The translations under genes were made by a program, and so were the position numbers. 64,000 nt of DNA from assembly GCA_030683105.1 (NCBI GenBank), contig JAUXMZ010000032.1, positions 1 to 64,000 of the forward strand, in the 5' to 3' direction. Under the pieces are notes generated by a model. That model did no database searches. It was not told where the DNA came from and was given only the letters and a program-made list of their open reading frames with translations. Source of the stretch: Burkholderiales bacterium (GTDB lineage Bacteria; Pseudomonadota; Gammaproteobacteria; Burkholderiales; SG8-41). Within the stretch, counting starts at the first letter, position 1, and each line of letters begins with the position of its first letter. Shown here piece after piece: positions 27,772 to 36,282 of the stretch.

Positions 27772-30063
27772 TCATTTCTTCTCCCTCAAGGCCTTCAGAA
27801 TTTTCTCCGGGGTCAGGGGTAAATCCCTGATCCGGACACCCACGGCATCGAAGATGGCGTTGGCGATGGCGGGAGCCGTGGGTGCGGCCGCAAGTTCTCC
27901 AACCCCCTTGGCACCGAAAGGTCCTTCGGCATGGCCGGTTTCCACCAGAATGGGGATGATTTCCGGAATATCCATCATGGATGCCAGCTTGTAATCGGCC
28001 AGCGTGTCATTCAGGATCCGGCCGTTTTTCATCTTGAATTCCTCCAGCAGGGCGTTGGACAAGCCCATGATGACCGACCCTTCGATCTGCTGTTCGCATA
28101 AAGCGGGGTTGATCGCCTTCCCGACGTCGTGGGCTGCCGCGATTTTCAGTACTTTCACGATTCCCGTTTGGGTATCCACCTCCACTTCGGCGGCGTGGGT
28201 GGCGAACATCCAGAAAATGCTGCTCATGTATTGCAAGTCCGGGGAAGCCTGCAGCGAGGCAGACTGAGCCGAGGAATAATGTCCCACCTCGAGGAGGGAA
28301 CCCCCTCTTTGATAAATTTTAGCCAATAACGCCTGCAGGGTAATCCGTTCCCCGACGCCTTCTTCCAGAATTTTTCCCTCGATGAGATTCAGTCGGGCGG
28401 CATCCGTTTTCAGTACGTCCTGCGCCCATTCCAGAATTTTCCGGCGCACTTTCCCGCCGGCATCGCGGACCGCGTTGCCCATGTGAAACGTGGTCCGGCT
28501 GGAAGTCACGCCAAAATCAAAGGGGGCGATGGAAGTATCCGAATGCGGCACGGAAATGGAATGCAGCGGCACACCGATGGTATCGGCGGCAATCTGGGCC
28601 AGTATCGTTTTCTGTCCGGCGCCGACTTCCACCGAACTGGAAAGCAGCGTCACGCTGCCATCCATGCTTACCTTGATCAGGCAATAGGAATCCGAGGGTG
28701 TCACCGTGGGCTTGAGCGTCGTGGCTATGCCCATGCCCCTTCTCCTGGAACCGTTGGGGGAAGATTTCGCCTGGCCCCAGCCGATCGCCTGGCTGGCCTT
28801 GAGGAGCGTTTCTTTCGATCCCACCCCGCGCATGACCTGGCCGTTGATATACAGGTCCTCCTCTTGCATGCAATTCTTCAGCCGGATCTCCAGCGGATCC
28901 ATCCCGAGTTTTTCCGCAATGATGTCCATTTGCGCTTCACAAGCCCAGGTCACCTGTATCGTGCCGAAACCCCGGTAGGCACCGGCAATTTCCTTGTTGG
29001 TATAAACCAGGCGGGAGACCAGTTCCAGGTTGGGAATCCGGTACGGGCCGAAGACGGTGAGGCTGCCGCGTTTGGCCACATCGGGACCTTTGGAAGCGTA
29101 GGCACCCTTGTCCCAAACGATGTCGGCCTGGCGGGCGGTGAAGGTCCCATCCTGCTTCATGCCGGTTTTCAACCTGATGATGGCTGCATGACGCGTTTGC
29201 GATGCAGTCAATTCCGCCTCCCGGGTGAAGACGACTTTTATCGGTCTGCCTTTGCTGAACCTGGCCATGGCGACCGCAAGGCCCTCGGCCACCAATGTGC
29301 CTTTGCCGCCAAACCCTCCACCGGAATACATGGAAATGAAGCGGATCCGGTTGATGGGTATCCCCAGGGCATCGGAGAGTTCCTTGGCCCGGCGGTGCGG
29401 GCCGTCGGTGGGGGACCAGACGGTGTAACTATCAGTGTCGGGCGAGTATTGGGCTAGCGCGGCATGGACCTCCATGGGGGAGTGGGCTACCGCGTGAGAA
29501 TAAAATTCGTCAGTGAAAATTTCATCTGCCGCCTCGAATCCTGCCTGGACGTTTCCCAGAGCATAGGTGCTGGTAGAGCAGATATTAGTGCCGGGAACGC
29601 TCTCAAAGGGGCCGAACCGGGTATAGTTTTCCTGACCCTCATGGAGGAGGGGCGCACCCTCGGCCAAAGCGTCCCGCGGGTCGAATACCGCCGGCAATTC
29701 TTCGTAGCGCACCCGGATTTTTGTCAGGGCCTCCTGGCAGGCCAATTCGGATTCCCCGGCCACGGCCGCTACCGGTTCGCCTATATAGCGCACCCGGTCT
29801 ATGGCCAGAAAGGGTTGGTCCTTGATCATGCCGCCAAACATGAACGGGAAATCCCGTCCTGAAATCGCCACTTTGACGCCCGGTACTTTCCTGGCCTCCG
29901 ATAAATCCACTTCGAGAATACGGGCGTGGGGCAGCGGGCTGCGAAGAATGTCTCCGTGCAGCATTCCCGGCAGGGCCAGGTCCACGCTATAGACCGCTCT
30001 CCCGGTGACTTTCTCCAATCCATCCAGGCGGGGAATGGATTTTCCAACATACAGGGGGTTCAT
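27772..30063 (-). CDS. Xanthine dehydrogenase-family molybdenum hydroxylase, large (Mo-binding) subunit
   Basis: A 763-residue molybdopterin-cytosine-dinucleotide-binding subunit of the xanthine oxidase family. IAGAYRGFG near residue 360 is the usual loop and differs from the Cys-containing loop of CO dehydrogenase. EVGAGQKT is the cofactor glutamine region and KGVGELAAAPTAPA near residue 722 carries the catalytic glutamate. The enzyme would hydroxylate (or, as in 4-hydroxybenzoyl-CoA reductase, dehydroxylate) a heterocyclic or aromatic substrate. It lies 4 bases after the small-subunit gene. Base composition looks slightly less GC-rich than the neighbours. No XdhC/MocA-type maturation gene is nearby. 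Confidence 0.9.
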   Translation of the reverse strand: MNPLYVGKSIPRLDGLEKVTGRAVYSVDLALPGMLHGDILRSPLPHARILEVDLSEARKVPGVKVAISGRDFPFMFGGMIKDQPFLAIDRVRYIGEPVAAVAGESELACQEALTKIRVRYEELPAVFDPRDALAEGAPLLHEGQENYTRFGPFESVPGTNICSTSTYALGNVQAGFEAADEIFTDEFYSHAVAHSPMEVHAALAQYSPDTDSYTVWSPTDGPHRRAKELSDALGIPINRIRFISMYSGGGFGGKGTLVAEGLAVAMARFSKGRPIKVVFTREAELTASQTRHAAIIRLKTGMKQDGTFTARQADIVWDKGAYASKGPDVAKRGSLTVFGPYRIPNLELVSRLVYTNKEIAGAYRGFGTIQVTWACEAQMDIIAEKLGMDPLEIRLKNCMQEEDLYINGQVMRGVGSKETLLKASQAIGWGQAKSSPNGSRRRGMGIATTLKPTVTPSDSYCLIKVSMDGSVTLLSSSVEVGAGQKTILAQIAADTIGVPLHSISVPHSDTSIAPFDFGVTSSRTTFHMGNAVRDAGGKVRRKILEWAQDVLKTDAARLNLIEGKILEEGVGERITLQALLAKIYQRGGSLLEVGHYSSAQSASLQASPDLQYMSSIFWMFATHAAEVEVDTQTGIVKVLKIAAAHDVGKAINPALCEQQIEGSVIMGLSNALLEEFKMKNGRILNDTLADYKLASMMDIPEIIPILVETGHAEGPFGAKGVGELAAAPTAPAIANAIFDAVGVRIRDLPLTPEKILKALREKK

Positions 30064-30067
30064 GATT

Positions 30068-30544
30068 TTAATGGCCCCCTTTCATCTTTTCCCCGGCTGC
30101 GAGCACGGCTTCGATGACCTTCGGGTAAGAACCGCACCGGCAGAGTACACCCGACAGCGTTTTCTTAATCTCCTCCTTGCCCGCTCTCGGGTTGATATCC
30201 AGGAGCGCTTTGGCGGAAAGGATCATGCCGGGCGTGCAGAAGCCGCACTGGACCGCTCCCGCATCTATAAAACTTTGCTGTAAAGGATGAAGCCCGCCCC
30301 GGTTATCGAGGCCTTCTATGGTGGTAATCTGGTGGCGTTGGGCGTCCAAAGCCAGCATCAGGCAGGCGTTGACCGGTTTACCGTCAATCAGGACCATGCA
30401 GGTGCCGCAATCTCCCAGTCCGCATCCTTCTTTCGTGCCGGTGAGATGAAGTGCCTCGCGCAGGACTTCCAACAGCGTTTGCTGCGGCTCTACTTCCAGC
30501 CGGCAGAGTTCTTCGTTTACCGTGAGCTCAATCAGGATTTTCAA
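30068..30544 (-). CDS. Molybdenum hydroxylase small subunit, 2x[2Fe-2S]
   Basis: A 158-residue iron-sulfur subunit of the xanthine oxidase family. The N-terminal plant-type [2Fe-2S] cluster is bound by C41, C46, C49 and C61 (GCGLGDCGTC), and the second by C100, C103, C135 and C137 (QCGFCTPGM, LCRCGSYP). It passes electrons from the molybdenum centre to FAD in the medium subunit. Its start overlaps the medium-subunit stop by ATGA and it ends 4 bases before the large-subunit gene, so the three are made as one operon. Confidence 0.93.
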   Translation of the reverse strand: MKILIELTVNEELCRLEVEPQQTLLEVLREALHLTGTKEGCGLGDCGTCMVLIDGKPVNACLMLALDAQRHQITTIEGLDNRGGLHPLQQSFIDAGAVQCGFCTPGMILSAKALLDINPRAGKEEIKKTLSGVLCRCGSYPKVIEAVLAAGEKMKGGH

Positions 30545-31437
30545 TGGGTATCCTTACTACTTCTGGCACGACTCCAGGAGAGCTTCAAGGCGCGGGAAAA
30601 CAGAACCTGCACCATCTGTCGCCGGTAAGACTCGCTCGCCCGCAGGTCAGTGATGGGAGAGGTTTCTGCTGCCACGGCCATAGCGGCCTCCTGAATGTGC
30701 CCGTCCGTGAGTGATCCGGACAGGATCAACGCCTCGGTTTTATTTGCCCGCATGGGGATGGCGGAACAGGCCCCTACAGCAACCAGCACTTCCTTAACCT
30801 CGGTATCTGTATTGCCCAGGGTGAGAAAAATGGCGACACACCCCAGCGCACAATCCATTCCTCCGCCTCTTCCCAGTTTTAGATAAGCCGCTCCGGAGCG
30901 CGCTGCGGGATCGGGCAGGAAGACCGAGGTAATGAGTTCTCCCGGCTGCAGGATTGTGGTCCCGGGTCCGGTAAAAAATGATTCCAGCCCCACCTGTTTG
31001 TTGCCACGGGGTCCTGAAATGTTAAGGCGCGCCTTGAGGACGATCAAGGAGGGTGCCATATCCGAGGCAGGGGAAGCCCTGCCGATGTTGCCGCCGAGTG
31101 TGGCGAGATTTCTGATCGAGGGAGACCCTAAGGCGGTGGCCGCTTCAGCCATCAGAGTGTGGCTGGCGCGCAGGGCGGATGAATGCTCGATTTCAGCAAT
31201 GGTGGTCAAAGCACCGATGCGTATCCCGCTTTGGCCTTCCCGCTCAATAGAGGAAAGTCCTGAAATGCGCTTCAGGTTGACCAGAGCGGGCGGGGCGATT
31301 TCCCCCCGTTTCATTCGTATCAGAAGGTCAGTTCCCCCGGCAAGGAGATACGCTTTCTCTTTTGATCCGGACAGAATCTCGACTGCCTCGGCCAGCGTGG
31401 CAGGTTCAAAATAAGAAAAAGGGGTTAACCTTTTCAC
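30541..31437 (-). CDS. Molybdenum hydroxylase medium (FAD-binding) subunit
   Basis: A 298-residue FAD subunit of the xanthine oxidase family. Flavin motifs are LLAGGTDLLIRMKRG near residue 33 and ATLGGNIGRASPASDMAPSL near residue 112 (split here as ATLGGNIGRASP and ASDMAPSL). It lacks the cysteine-rich insertion that binds the extra [4Fe-4S] cluster in 4-hydroxybenzoyl-CoA reductase, so the complex is more likely an oxidative hydroxylase. Gene order medium-small-large with overlaps is typical of nicotinate, isoquinoline and CO-dehydrogenase-like operons. It starts 55 bases after the SDR gene. Confidence 0.9.
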   Translation of the reverse strand: MKRLTPFSYFEPATLAEAVEILSGSKEKAYLLAGGTDLLIRMKRGEIAPPALVNLKRISGLSSIEREGQSGIRIGALTTIAEIEHSSALRASHTLMAEAATALGSPSIRNLATLGGNIGRASPASDMAPSLIVLKARLNISGPRGNKQVGLESFFTGPGTTILQPGELITSVFLPDPAARSGAAYLKLGRGGGMDCALGCVAIFLTLGNTDTEVKEVLVAVGACSAIPMRANKTEALILSGSLTDGHIQEAAMAVAAETSPITDLRASESYRRQMVQVLFSRALKLSWSRARSSKDTH

Positions 31438-31492
31438 GGGTGTTTTCGTATTGTCGTATTGCGCAACATCAAGGCAGCCGCGAGCACCGGCC

Positions 31493-32263
31493 TCAGTAAG
31501 CTGTCAGTCCACCATCGAACATCAAGGTCTGGCCGGTCATGTAAGCCGCCGCCGGGCTGGCCATGAAACATACCGCATCCGCAATTTCCAGGGGCGTGGC
31601 GAAGCGGTGCAGCGGCACCCGGTTGAGCATGGTCTCTTTGACTTTCGGGTCCGCGAGTATTTCGGCGCGGGAGGCGGTTTCCACGGTTCCGGGAGCGATG
31701 GCATTGACGCGTATGCCGTATCCGGCCCATTCGATGGCCAGCATGCGGGTCATGTGGATCAACGCCGCCTTCGATATGCCGTAAACCGAGCGGTTGGGAA
31801 AGCCCACCACCCCGTGCGCGGACGCGAGGTTGATGATGCAGCCTGCAGTGCCGCGCTCGATCATGCGCCGGCCTGCTTTCTGGCAGAGGAAAAACGTGCC
31901 CTTCAGGTTGGGCTGCATTACCGATTCCCATTCGTCGGGAGTGACTTCCAGCACCGGTTTGCGCAGCGTGGCCCCCGCGTTGTTCACCAGAACATCGATC
32001 CGCCCGAAGGCCTGAAAGACTTTTTCTACCGCCGGCTCAATCTCTTCAAGCGCGCTCAGGTCGAGGGCAAGCGGCACGGCGTGCGCACCGAGCGCGCTGA
32101 TTTGTTTTTCGGTATCAGCAAGACGCTCAGCCTGCCTGGCGGATACCGCGACGTCATAGCCGTTGCGGGCCAGCGCCACGGCGATTGCGGCACCGATGCC
32201 GGTGGCGGCGCCGGTTACGAATGCCGTGCGCCGCTGCCGGCCGGGATCGGTCGATGCGTTCAC
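31493..32263 (-). CDS. Short-chain dehydrogenase/reductase
   Basis: A 256-residue classical SDR with the cofactor motif TGAATGIG, the NNAG structural motif, catalytic serine in IINLASAHGV and the YGISK active-site Tyr/Lys. The C terminus MTGQTLMFDGGLTAY is family-typical. The GTG at 32263 overlaps the stop of the upstream Bug gene (GTGA), giving coupled translation, so I prefer it to the longer frame from 32302. It would oxidise or reduce a hydroxyl or keto group with NAD(P). It sits between a Bug gene and the molybdenum hydroxylase genes and so probably acts in the same pathway. Confidence 0.88.
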   Translation of the reverse strand: MNASTDPGRQRRTAFVTGAATGIGAAIAVALARNGYDVAVSARQAERLADTEKQISALGAHAVPLALDLSALEEIEPAVEKVFQAFGRIDVLVNNAGATLRKPVLEVTPDEWESVMQPNLKGTFFLCQKAGRRMIERGTAGCIINLASAHGVVGFPNRSVYGISKAALIHMTRMLAIEWAGYGIRVNAIAPGTVETASRAEILADPKVKETMLNRVPLHRFATPLEIADAVCFMASPAAAYMTGQTLMFDGGLTAY

Positions 32264-33231
32264 TCGGCCTTGATGTTGGCCAGCTTCACGACATCGCCCC
32301 ACTTCTTCAGTTCCGACTTCATGTAGGCGGTGAATTCCTCGGGGCTCGAAGGCGTCGGAACGGTGCCCTGCGACAGCATGCTTTCAATGACGTCCTTCTG
32401 GTTGAGGACGGCGGTGATTTCCCTGTTGAGCCGCGCGACGATGTCTTTCGGCATGTTGGCCGGCCCGATCATGCCGCCCCAGGCGTAGCCTTCGTAGCCT
32501 GGCAGTGATTCAGCGATAGTCGGAAACTCGGGCAATGCCTTCAGCCGTTCCTTGTTGCCGACGCCGAGCGCGCGCACCCGCCCGCTGCGCACGTGCGGCA
32601 GGATCGACGGGATGCTGCTCCAGGTGAGCTGGGTTTCGCCCGAGAGCACGGCCACGACCGCGGGCGCCGTGCCCTTGTACGGCACATGCACCGTCTTGAT
32701 CTTCGCCATCGAGTCGAACAGCGCGGCGGTGAGGTGGCCGGAGTTGCCGGAGCCGGGCGAGGAATAGGTGATTTCACCGGGTCTTGCCTTGGCGAGCGCA
32801 ATCAATTCCTTGACGTTTTTCACCGGCAGCGACGGGTGCGATACCAGCAGCAGCGGGAAGTTCACCATGTTAGAGATCGGCGTGAAGTCGTTCAGCGTGT
32901 CGTAGGAGAGCTTCTTGTAAATGTGGGGGTTGACCGTCAGCGGGCCGGCGGAAGCGGCTGCGATGGTGTAGCCGTCCGGTGGCGCGGCCTTCAGGATGTC
33001 GAGACCGAGAATGGCGTTTGCGCCGGGACGGTTGTCGACCAGCACCTGCTGGCCCATGCGCTCGGACAGCCCCTTGCCGATGATGCGGCCGATGAAATCG
33101 ACGCCGCCGCCGGCCGGGAAAGGCACGATCAGGCGTATCGTTTTGTTCGGGTAAGTCTGGGCCAGTGCGACAGCCGGGCACAGGCCCAGCGCGGCCAAGG
33201 CGAGCATTTTAAGTTTTAAATTCGTATTCAT
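32260..33231 (-). CDS. Tripartite tricarboxylate transporter substrate-binding protein (Bug/TctC)
   Basis: A 323-residue Bug/TctC periplasmic binding protein with a signal peptide ending PAVALAQTYP, followed by YPNKTIRLIVPFPAGGGVD, NRPGANAI, VPYKGTAPA and LPEFPTIAES. It is the first gene of a six-gene minus-strand operon (Bug, SDR, three hydroxylase subunits, Bug), and its stop overlaps the GTG of the SDR gene. Such first-position Bug genes often mark the substrate entry step. The promoter should lie in 33232-33430. Confidence 0.9.
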   Translation of the reverse strand: MNTNLKLKMLALAALGLCPAVALAQTYPNKTIRLIVPFPAGGGVDFIGRIIGKGLSERMGQQVLVDNRPGANAILGLDILKAAPPDGYTIAAASAGPLTVNPHIYKKLSYDTLNDFTPISNMVNFPLLLVSHPSLPVKNVKELIALAKARPGEITYSSPGSGNSGHLTAALFDSMAKIKTVHVPYKGTAPAVVAVLSGETQLTWSSIPSILPHVRSGRVRALGVGNKERLKALPEFPTIAESLPGYEGYAWGGMIGPANMPKDIVARLNREITAVLNQKDVIESMLSQGTVPTPSSPEEFTAYMKSELKKWGDVVKLANIKAE

Positions 33232-33597
33232 CGCGTCCCCCTCCTGATTATTTGGCGATGGGCAAAGGTCGCTGAATTCAGCGCGCTTGTCAACAGAGCC
33301 TGGGGCTTGCGGCTAAAGAGTCGAGGCCGCCTCGATATTGGCTGCTGCAAGCGCCTTGCAATCGACAATTTTGGCCACAACGCATCTCGCGCGGTAATTG
33401 GTAATTATTATCAGGCCCCGGGTCCGCATTGTACAAGTTGACATGGGCCGGACGATCTTGTATCAAATAGCTTGTTTTTCTTTCAAAGAAAGAAACAACG
33501 GCCATGCCGCCTGATCAGCGCGATCCGCATTCTGGACTCCGGGATCCGACTGAATTGCGCGTATGCACATTAACCCTCATCCGGGACATTGACGAAT
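33232..33597. promoter_or_regulatory. Divergent control region between two operons
   Basis: 366 bases between the divergent Bug/SDR/hydroxylase operon and the acyl-CoA dehydrogenase operon. It contains a good plus-strand promoter (33438-33466) and an AT-rich patch at 33398-33415 (GGTAATTGGTAATTATTATC) that could belong to the minus-strand promoter. No gene is credible here. Confidence 0.6.
33438..33466 (+). promoter_or_regulatory. Sigma-70-type promoter of the acyl-CoA dehydrogenase operon
   Basis: TTGACA at 33438-33443, a 17-base spacer, then TATCAA at 33461-33466. Consensus -35 with optimal spacing; predicted leader of about 125 bases to the ATG at 33598. Confidence 0.6.
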
Positions 33598-34863
33598 ATG
33601 TATGATCTTCATCTCACCGCGGAGCAACTGGAGTTTCGCGACACCTTGCGGGATTTTGTCGAAAGGGAAGTCAGGCCGGCCACGCTGCATCCGGACCGGC
33701 TGGAACCGTTCGAGAAACCTTTGCTGACCGATATCCTCGTGCAGGCTTCGCAAATGGGCTTGCGCGCGCTGGCGCTGTCCGAAGAGGCAGGCGGCGCGGG
33801 TGCCGACGGGCTGACCTCGTGCATCGTTCTGGAAGAACTGGCCGCGGGCGACGTGGATGTCGCGGTCGCGCTAGGACAGACGGCCGCGCTCGGCCATACC
33901 CTGTTCGATCAATTGATGACGCCCGCGCAGCGCAGCCGCTTCCTTCCGGAATTCATGAGCGATGACAATTATCACCTCGCTTTTGCTGGACATGACCCCG
34001 AAGCCGGTATCGGGTGGAGTTATCATCGCCCGCTTGATGTCGATAGCGGGGTCGAACCGGTCGCGAAGAAGCAGAGCAATGGTGACTGGGTGATCAACGG
34101 CACCGTGTCTTTTGTTGCCAATGCGCCGATCGCCAAACTGTTCGCGGTCCAGGTCAGAACCGATTCGAAGAAAACCGGGATGAACGGTTTGAGCACGCTG
34201 CTCGTGCCGCGCGATGCGCCCGGTCTGACAGTACGCGATCCGATGAAAGCGGTGGGTGAAACCCGTCCGGACGGCGAACAAGTCATCCGCTGGCACCACG
34301 GCACCGGCGCCGGGGTGGAGTTCAAGGATTGCCGCGTGCCTGCCGACCATCTTCTGGGCACGGAAGGGCAGTGCCCGTTCGCCGGCGGCGCGCAAGCGGC
34401 GCGCAATGTTCCGCAACTGGCGGCCATTAACCTCGGCCTCGGACGTGCCGCATACGACACTGCGGTCGACTATGCGAAGATGCGCCGCCAGGGCGCGCGC
34501 TACATCATCGGTCACCAGGCGATAGGCATAAGAATTGCCGACTGCGCGATCAAGCTCGAAATCGCGCGCAACATGATCTGGAAAGCAGCCTGGATCGCAG
34601 ACCATCCCGAAGCCGTTGCTGATCGCAGCGTGTCCGATCTGCCGCTTCACACCATGGCGCGAGTGTTTACTGCCGCGGCCGTCCACGAAATCACCCTCGA
34701 CGCGGCGGAATGCTTCGGTGCGATGGCGGTGATGCGCGATATGCCGCTGCAAAAATACGTGCACGATGGGATGGTGTTTCTGCATTCCGAAACCGGCGAC
34801 AACGCGGCCAAACTTCCGATTGCCGAAGCCGTTGCCGGCTATGAACGGCCGCTCGCGGCTTGA
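33598..34863 (+). CDS. Acyl-CoA dehydrogenase-family protein (divergent)
   Basis: A 421-residue member of the acyl-CoA dehydrogenase fold: N-terminal helical domain (LHLTAEQLEFRDTLRDFVE), middle beta domain (WVINGTVSFVANAP) and C-terminal helical domain. The middle domain is unusual, with HDPEAGIGWSYHRPL in place of the normal TEP-x-AGSD flavin motif. No catalytic-glutamate EGT motif is visible near the end (KYVHDGMVFLHSETGD). The ATG at 33598 is three codons into a TTG-started frame. It is paired with a second, different family member 162 bases downstream, so the two may form a heteromeric enzyme, as known for some steroid-degrading dehydrogenases. Confidence 0.75.
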   Translation: MYDLHLTAEQLEFRDTLRDFVEREVRPATLHPDRLEPFEKPLLTDILVQASQMGLRALALSEEAGGAGADGLTSCIVLEELAAGDVDVAVALGQTAALGHTLFDQLMTPAQRSRFLPEFMSDDNYHLAFAGHDPEAGIGWSYHRPLDVDSGVEPVAKKQSNGDWVINGTVSFVANAPIAKLFAVQVRTDSKKTGMNGLSTLLVPRDAPGLTVRDPMKAVGETRPDGEQVIRWHHGTGAGVEFKDCRVPADHLLGTEGQCPFAGGAQAARNVPQLAAINLGLGRAAYDTAVDYAKMRRQGARYIIGHQAIGIRIADCAIKLEIARNMIWKAAWIADHPEAVADRSVSDLPLHTMARVFTAAAVHEITLDAAECFGAMAVMRDMPLQKYVHDGMVFLHSETGDNAAKLPIAEAVAGYERPLAA

Positions 34864-34904
34864 TGCACGGAGTTGTTATCAAGACTCAAACCAACAAGTC
34901 ATTA

Positions 34905-34999
34905 GCCACAGAGAGCACAGAGAACACAGAGGATGCAAGTTCACACCCCAAATCAATTCGCTTCTTGATTTTCTCTGTGTGCTCTGTGTCCTCTGTGGC
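34905..34999. repeat. Paired inverted-repeat element
   Basis: Left arm GCCACAGAGAGCACAGAG... (34905-34930) and right arm 34973-34999, ending CTCTGTGGC. The 42-base core is unique. It separates two acyl-CoA dehydrogenase genes in one operon. Confidence 0.85.
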
Positions 35000-35025
35000 T
35001 TGACATTGATTTTTAAGGAATAAAA

Positions 35026-36213
35026 ATGGATTTTTCACTGAATGAAGAGCAGCGCAGCTGGCAGATGGAAGCGCGCAAATTCGCCGAAGAAGAGATACGC
35101 CCGATTTCGCTCAAACGCGATCAGATCGAAGGCGCGTTCGCACCCTGGGACTGGGAAATAATCAAAAAGGGATCCAAGCTCGGTTTCAGGACGATGGCGG
35201 TTCCCAAGGAATGGGGCGGGCCCGGCACCGATTTCGTATCGCAGACGCTGGTGATGGCGGAGCTCGCCAAAGCCGACAGCGCCATCTCCAAGGCGTTCAG
35301 CCAGAACTGGAAGTGGAGCCATCTGATCGCGGCGTCATGCACTCCGGACCAGAAAGAGCGTTTTCTCAAGCCTTTTCTCGCTGACGACACCTATGTGATG
35401 GGCCGCGGCATCACCGAGCCCAATGCCGGGTCCGACAACCGCCTGCCACCCGCTGATGATCAGAAGGCCGGCTTCAGGCTCAGGGCGGAACGCCAGGGCG
35501 ACGAGTGGATTCTGAACGGCGAGAAGTGTTTCATCGCCAACGGCAGCGTGGGCTCGCTGTTTTTTGTGGATGCGCGCACCGATCCGGAGGTCAACGTCAA
35601 GCTGGGCGGCACGCTGTTCATGGTGCCCAAGGGCACGCCCGGGTTCCGGATCGGCAAGGTGTTCAACAAGCGCGGCTGGCGCTTCTATCAGAATGCCGAG
35701 TTGATATTCGAGAACGCACGGGTGCCGCACGCCAACATCGTGGGCGAGGTCGGCGGCGCGGTGAAGTCGAGCAAGGGCGACACCACGGGCGGGGATATTT
35801 TTGGCGACCTTGAGCTTGCGGCCAATGCGCTGGGCGTGTGTGACGACGCGGTGGAAATGGCCATGAACTTCGCGCGCTCGCACAAGCGGGGCGGCAAGTA
35901 CCTGATCGAGCAACAACTAGTCCAGCTGAATATCAACGAAATGCACGCGCTCACCGAAGCGCTGCGCTCGTTCGTGTTCCGGGTGGCCTGGCAGCACGAT
36001 CAGAAAACCCACTCGGCGAATGCAGGGCTGGTAATGAATTATTCGACTGACGTCATCCAGCGCGTTACCCGTCTCAATATGGAGGTTCACGGCGCCGAAG
36101 GTTGCATGATGAACGCACGCGCCGAGAAACTGGTGCGCGACGCCATGGTCTGGACGCATCTGGCCGGCGACACGGTGCAGCGGATCAAGATCCTCAATCG
36201 CATCATGAAATAA
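35026..36213 (+). CDS. Acyl-CoA dehydrogenase-family protein
   Basis: A 395-residue acyl-CoA dehydrogenase family member with GITEPNAGSDN (flavin-binding middle domain), WILNGEKCFIANG, and a C-terminal domain ending VWTHLAGDTVQRIKILNRIMK. The usual EGT catalytic motif is replaced by LAGDT, so the catalytic base may be elsewhere. It is followed 69 bases later by the isocitrate-dehydrogenase-like gene. The substrate CoA ester is unknown; the operon partners (two MmgE/PrpD proteins) suggest a branched or dicarboxylic acyl chain. Confidence 0.85.
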   Translation: MDFSLNEEQRSWQMEARKFAEEEIRPISLKRDQIEGAFAPWDWEIIKKGSKLGFRTMAVPKEWGGPGTDFVSQTLVMAELAKADSAISKAFSQNWKWSHLIAASCTPDQKERFLKPFLADDTYVMGRGITEPNAGSDNRLPPADDQKAGFRLRAERQGDEWILNGEKCFIANGSVGSLFFVDARTDPEVNVKLGGTLFMVPKGTPGFRIGKVFNKRGWRFYQNAELIFENARVPHANIVGEVGGAVKSSKGDTTGGDIFGDLELAANALGVCDDAVEMAMNFARSHKRGGKYLIEQQLVQLNINEMHALTEALRSFVFRVAWQHDQKTHSANAGLVMNYSTDVIQRVTRLNMEVHGAEGCMMNARAEKLVRDAMVWTHLAGDTVQRIKILNRIMK

Positions 36214-36282
36214 GCGGTATCAGCCGGGCCCGCTCCCGTTCCGGCGGGCGGACCCGGTTGATTCCATACGAGGAGTAGCGTA

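Noticed and set aside
27772-30063. Aerobic CO dehydrogenase large subunit
   Set aside because: The active-site loop is GAYRGFG, without the cysteine-containing loop of CO dehydrogenase.
27772-31437. Horizontal transfer of the molybdenum hydroxylase genes based on lower GC
   Set aside because: The difference looks small by eye, and I cannot compute composition or codon statistics; no mobile-element remnants flank the genes apart from the repeats seen everywhere.
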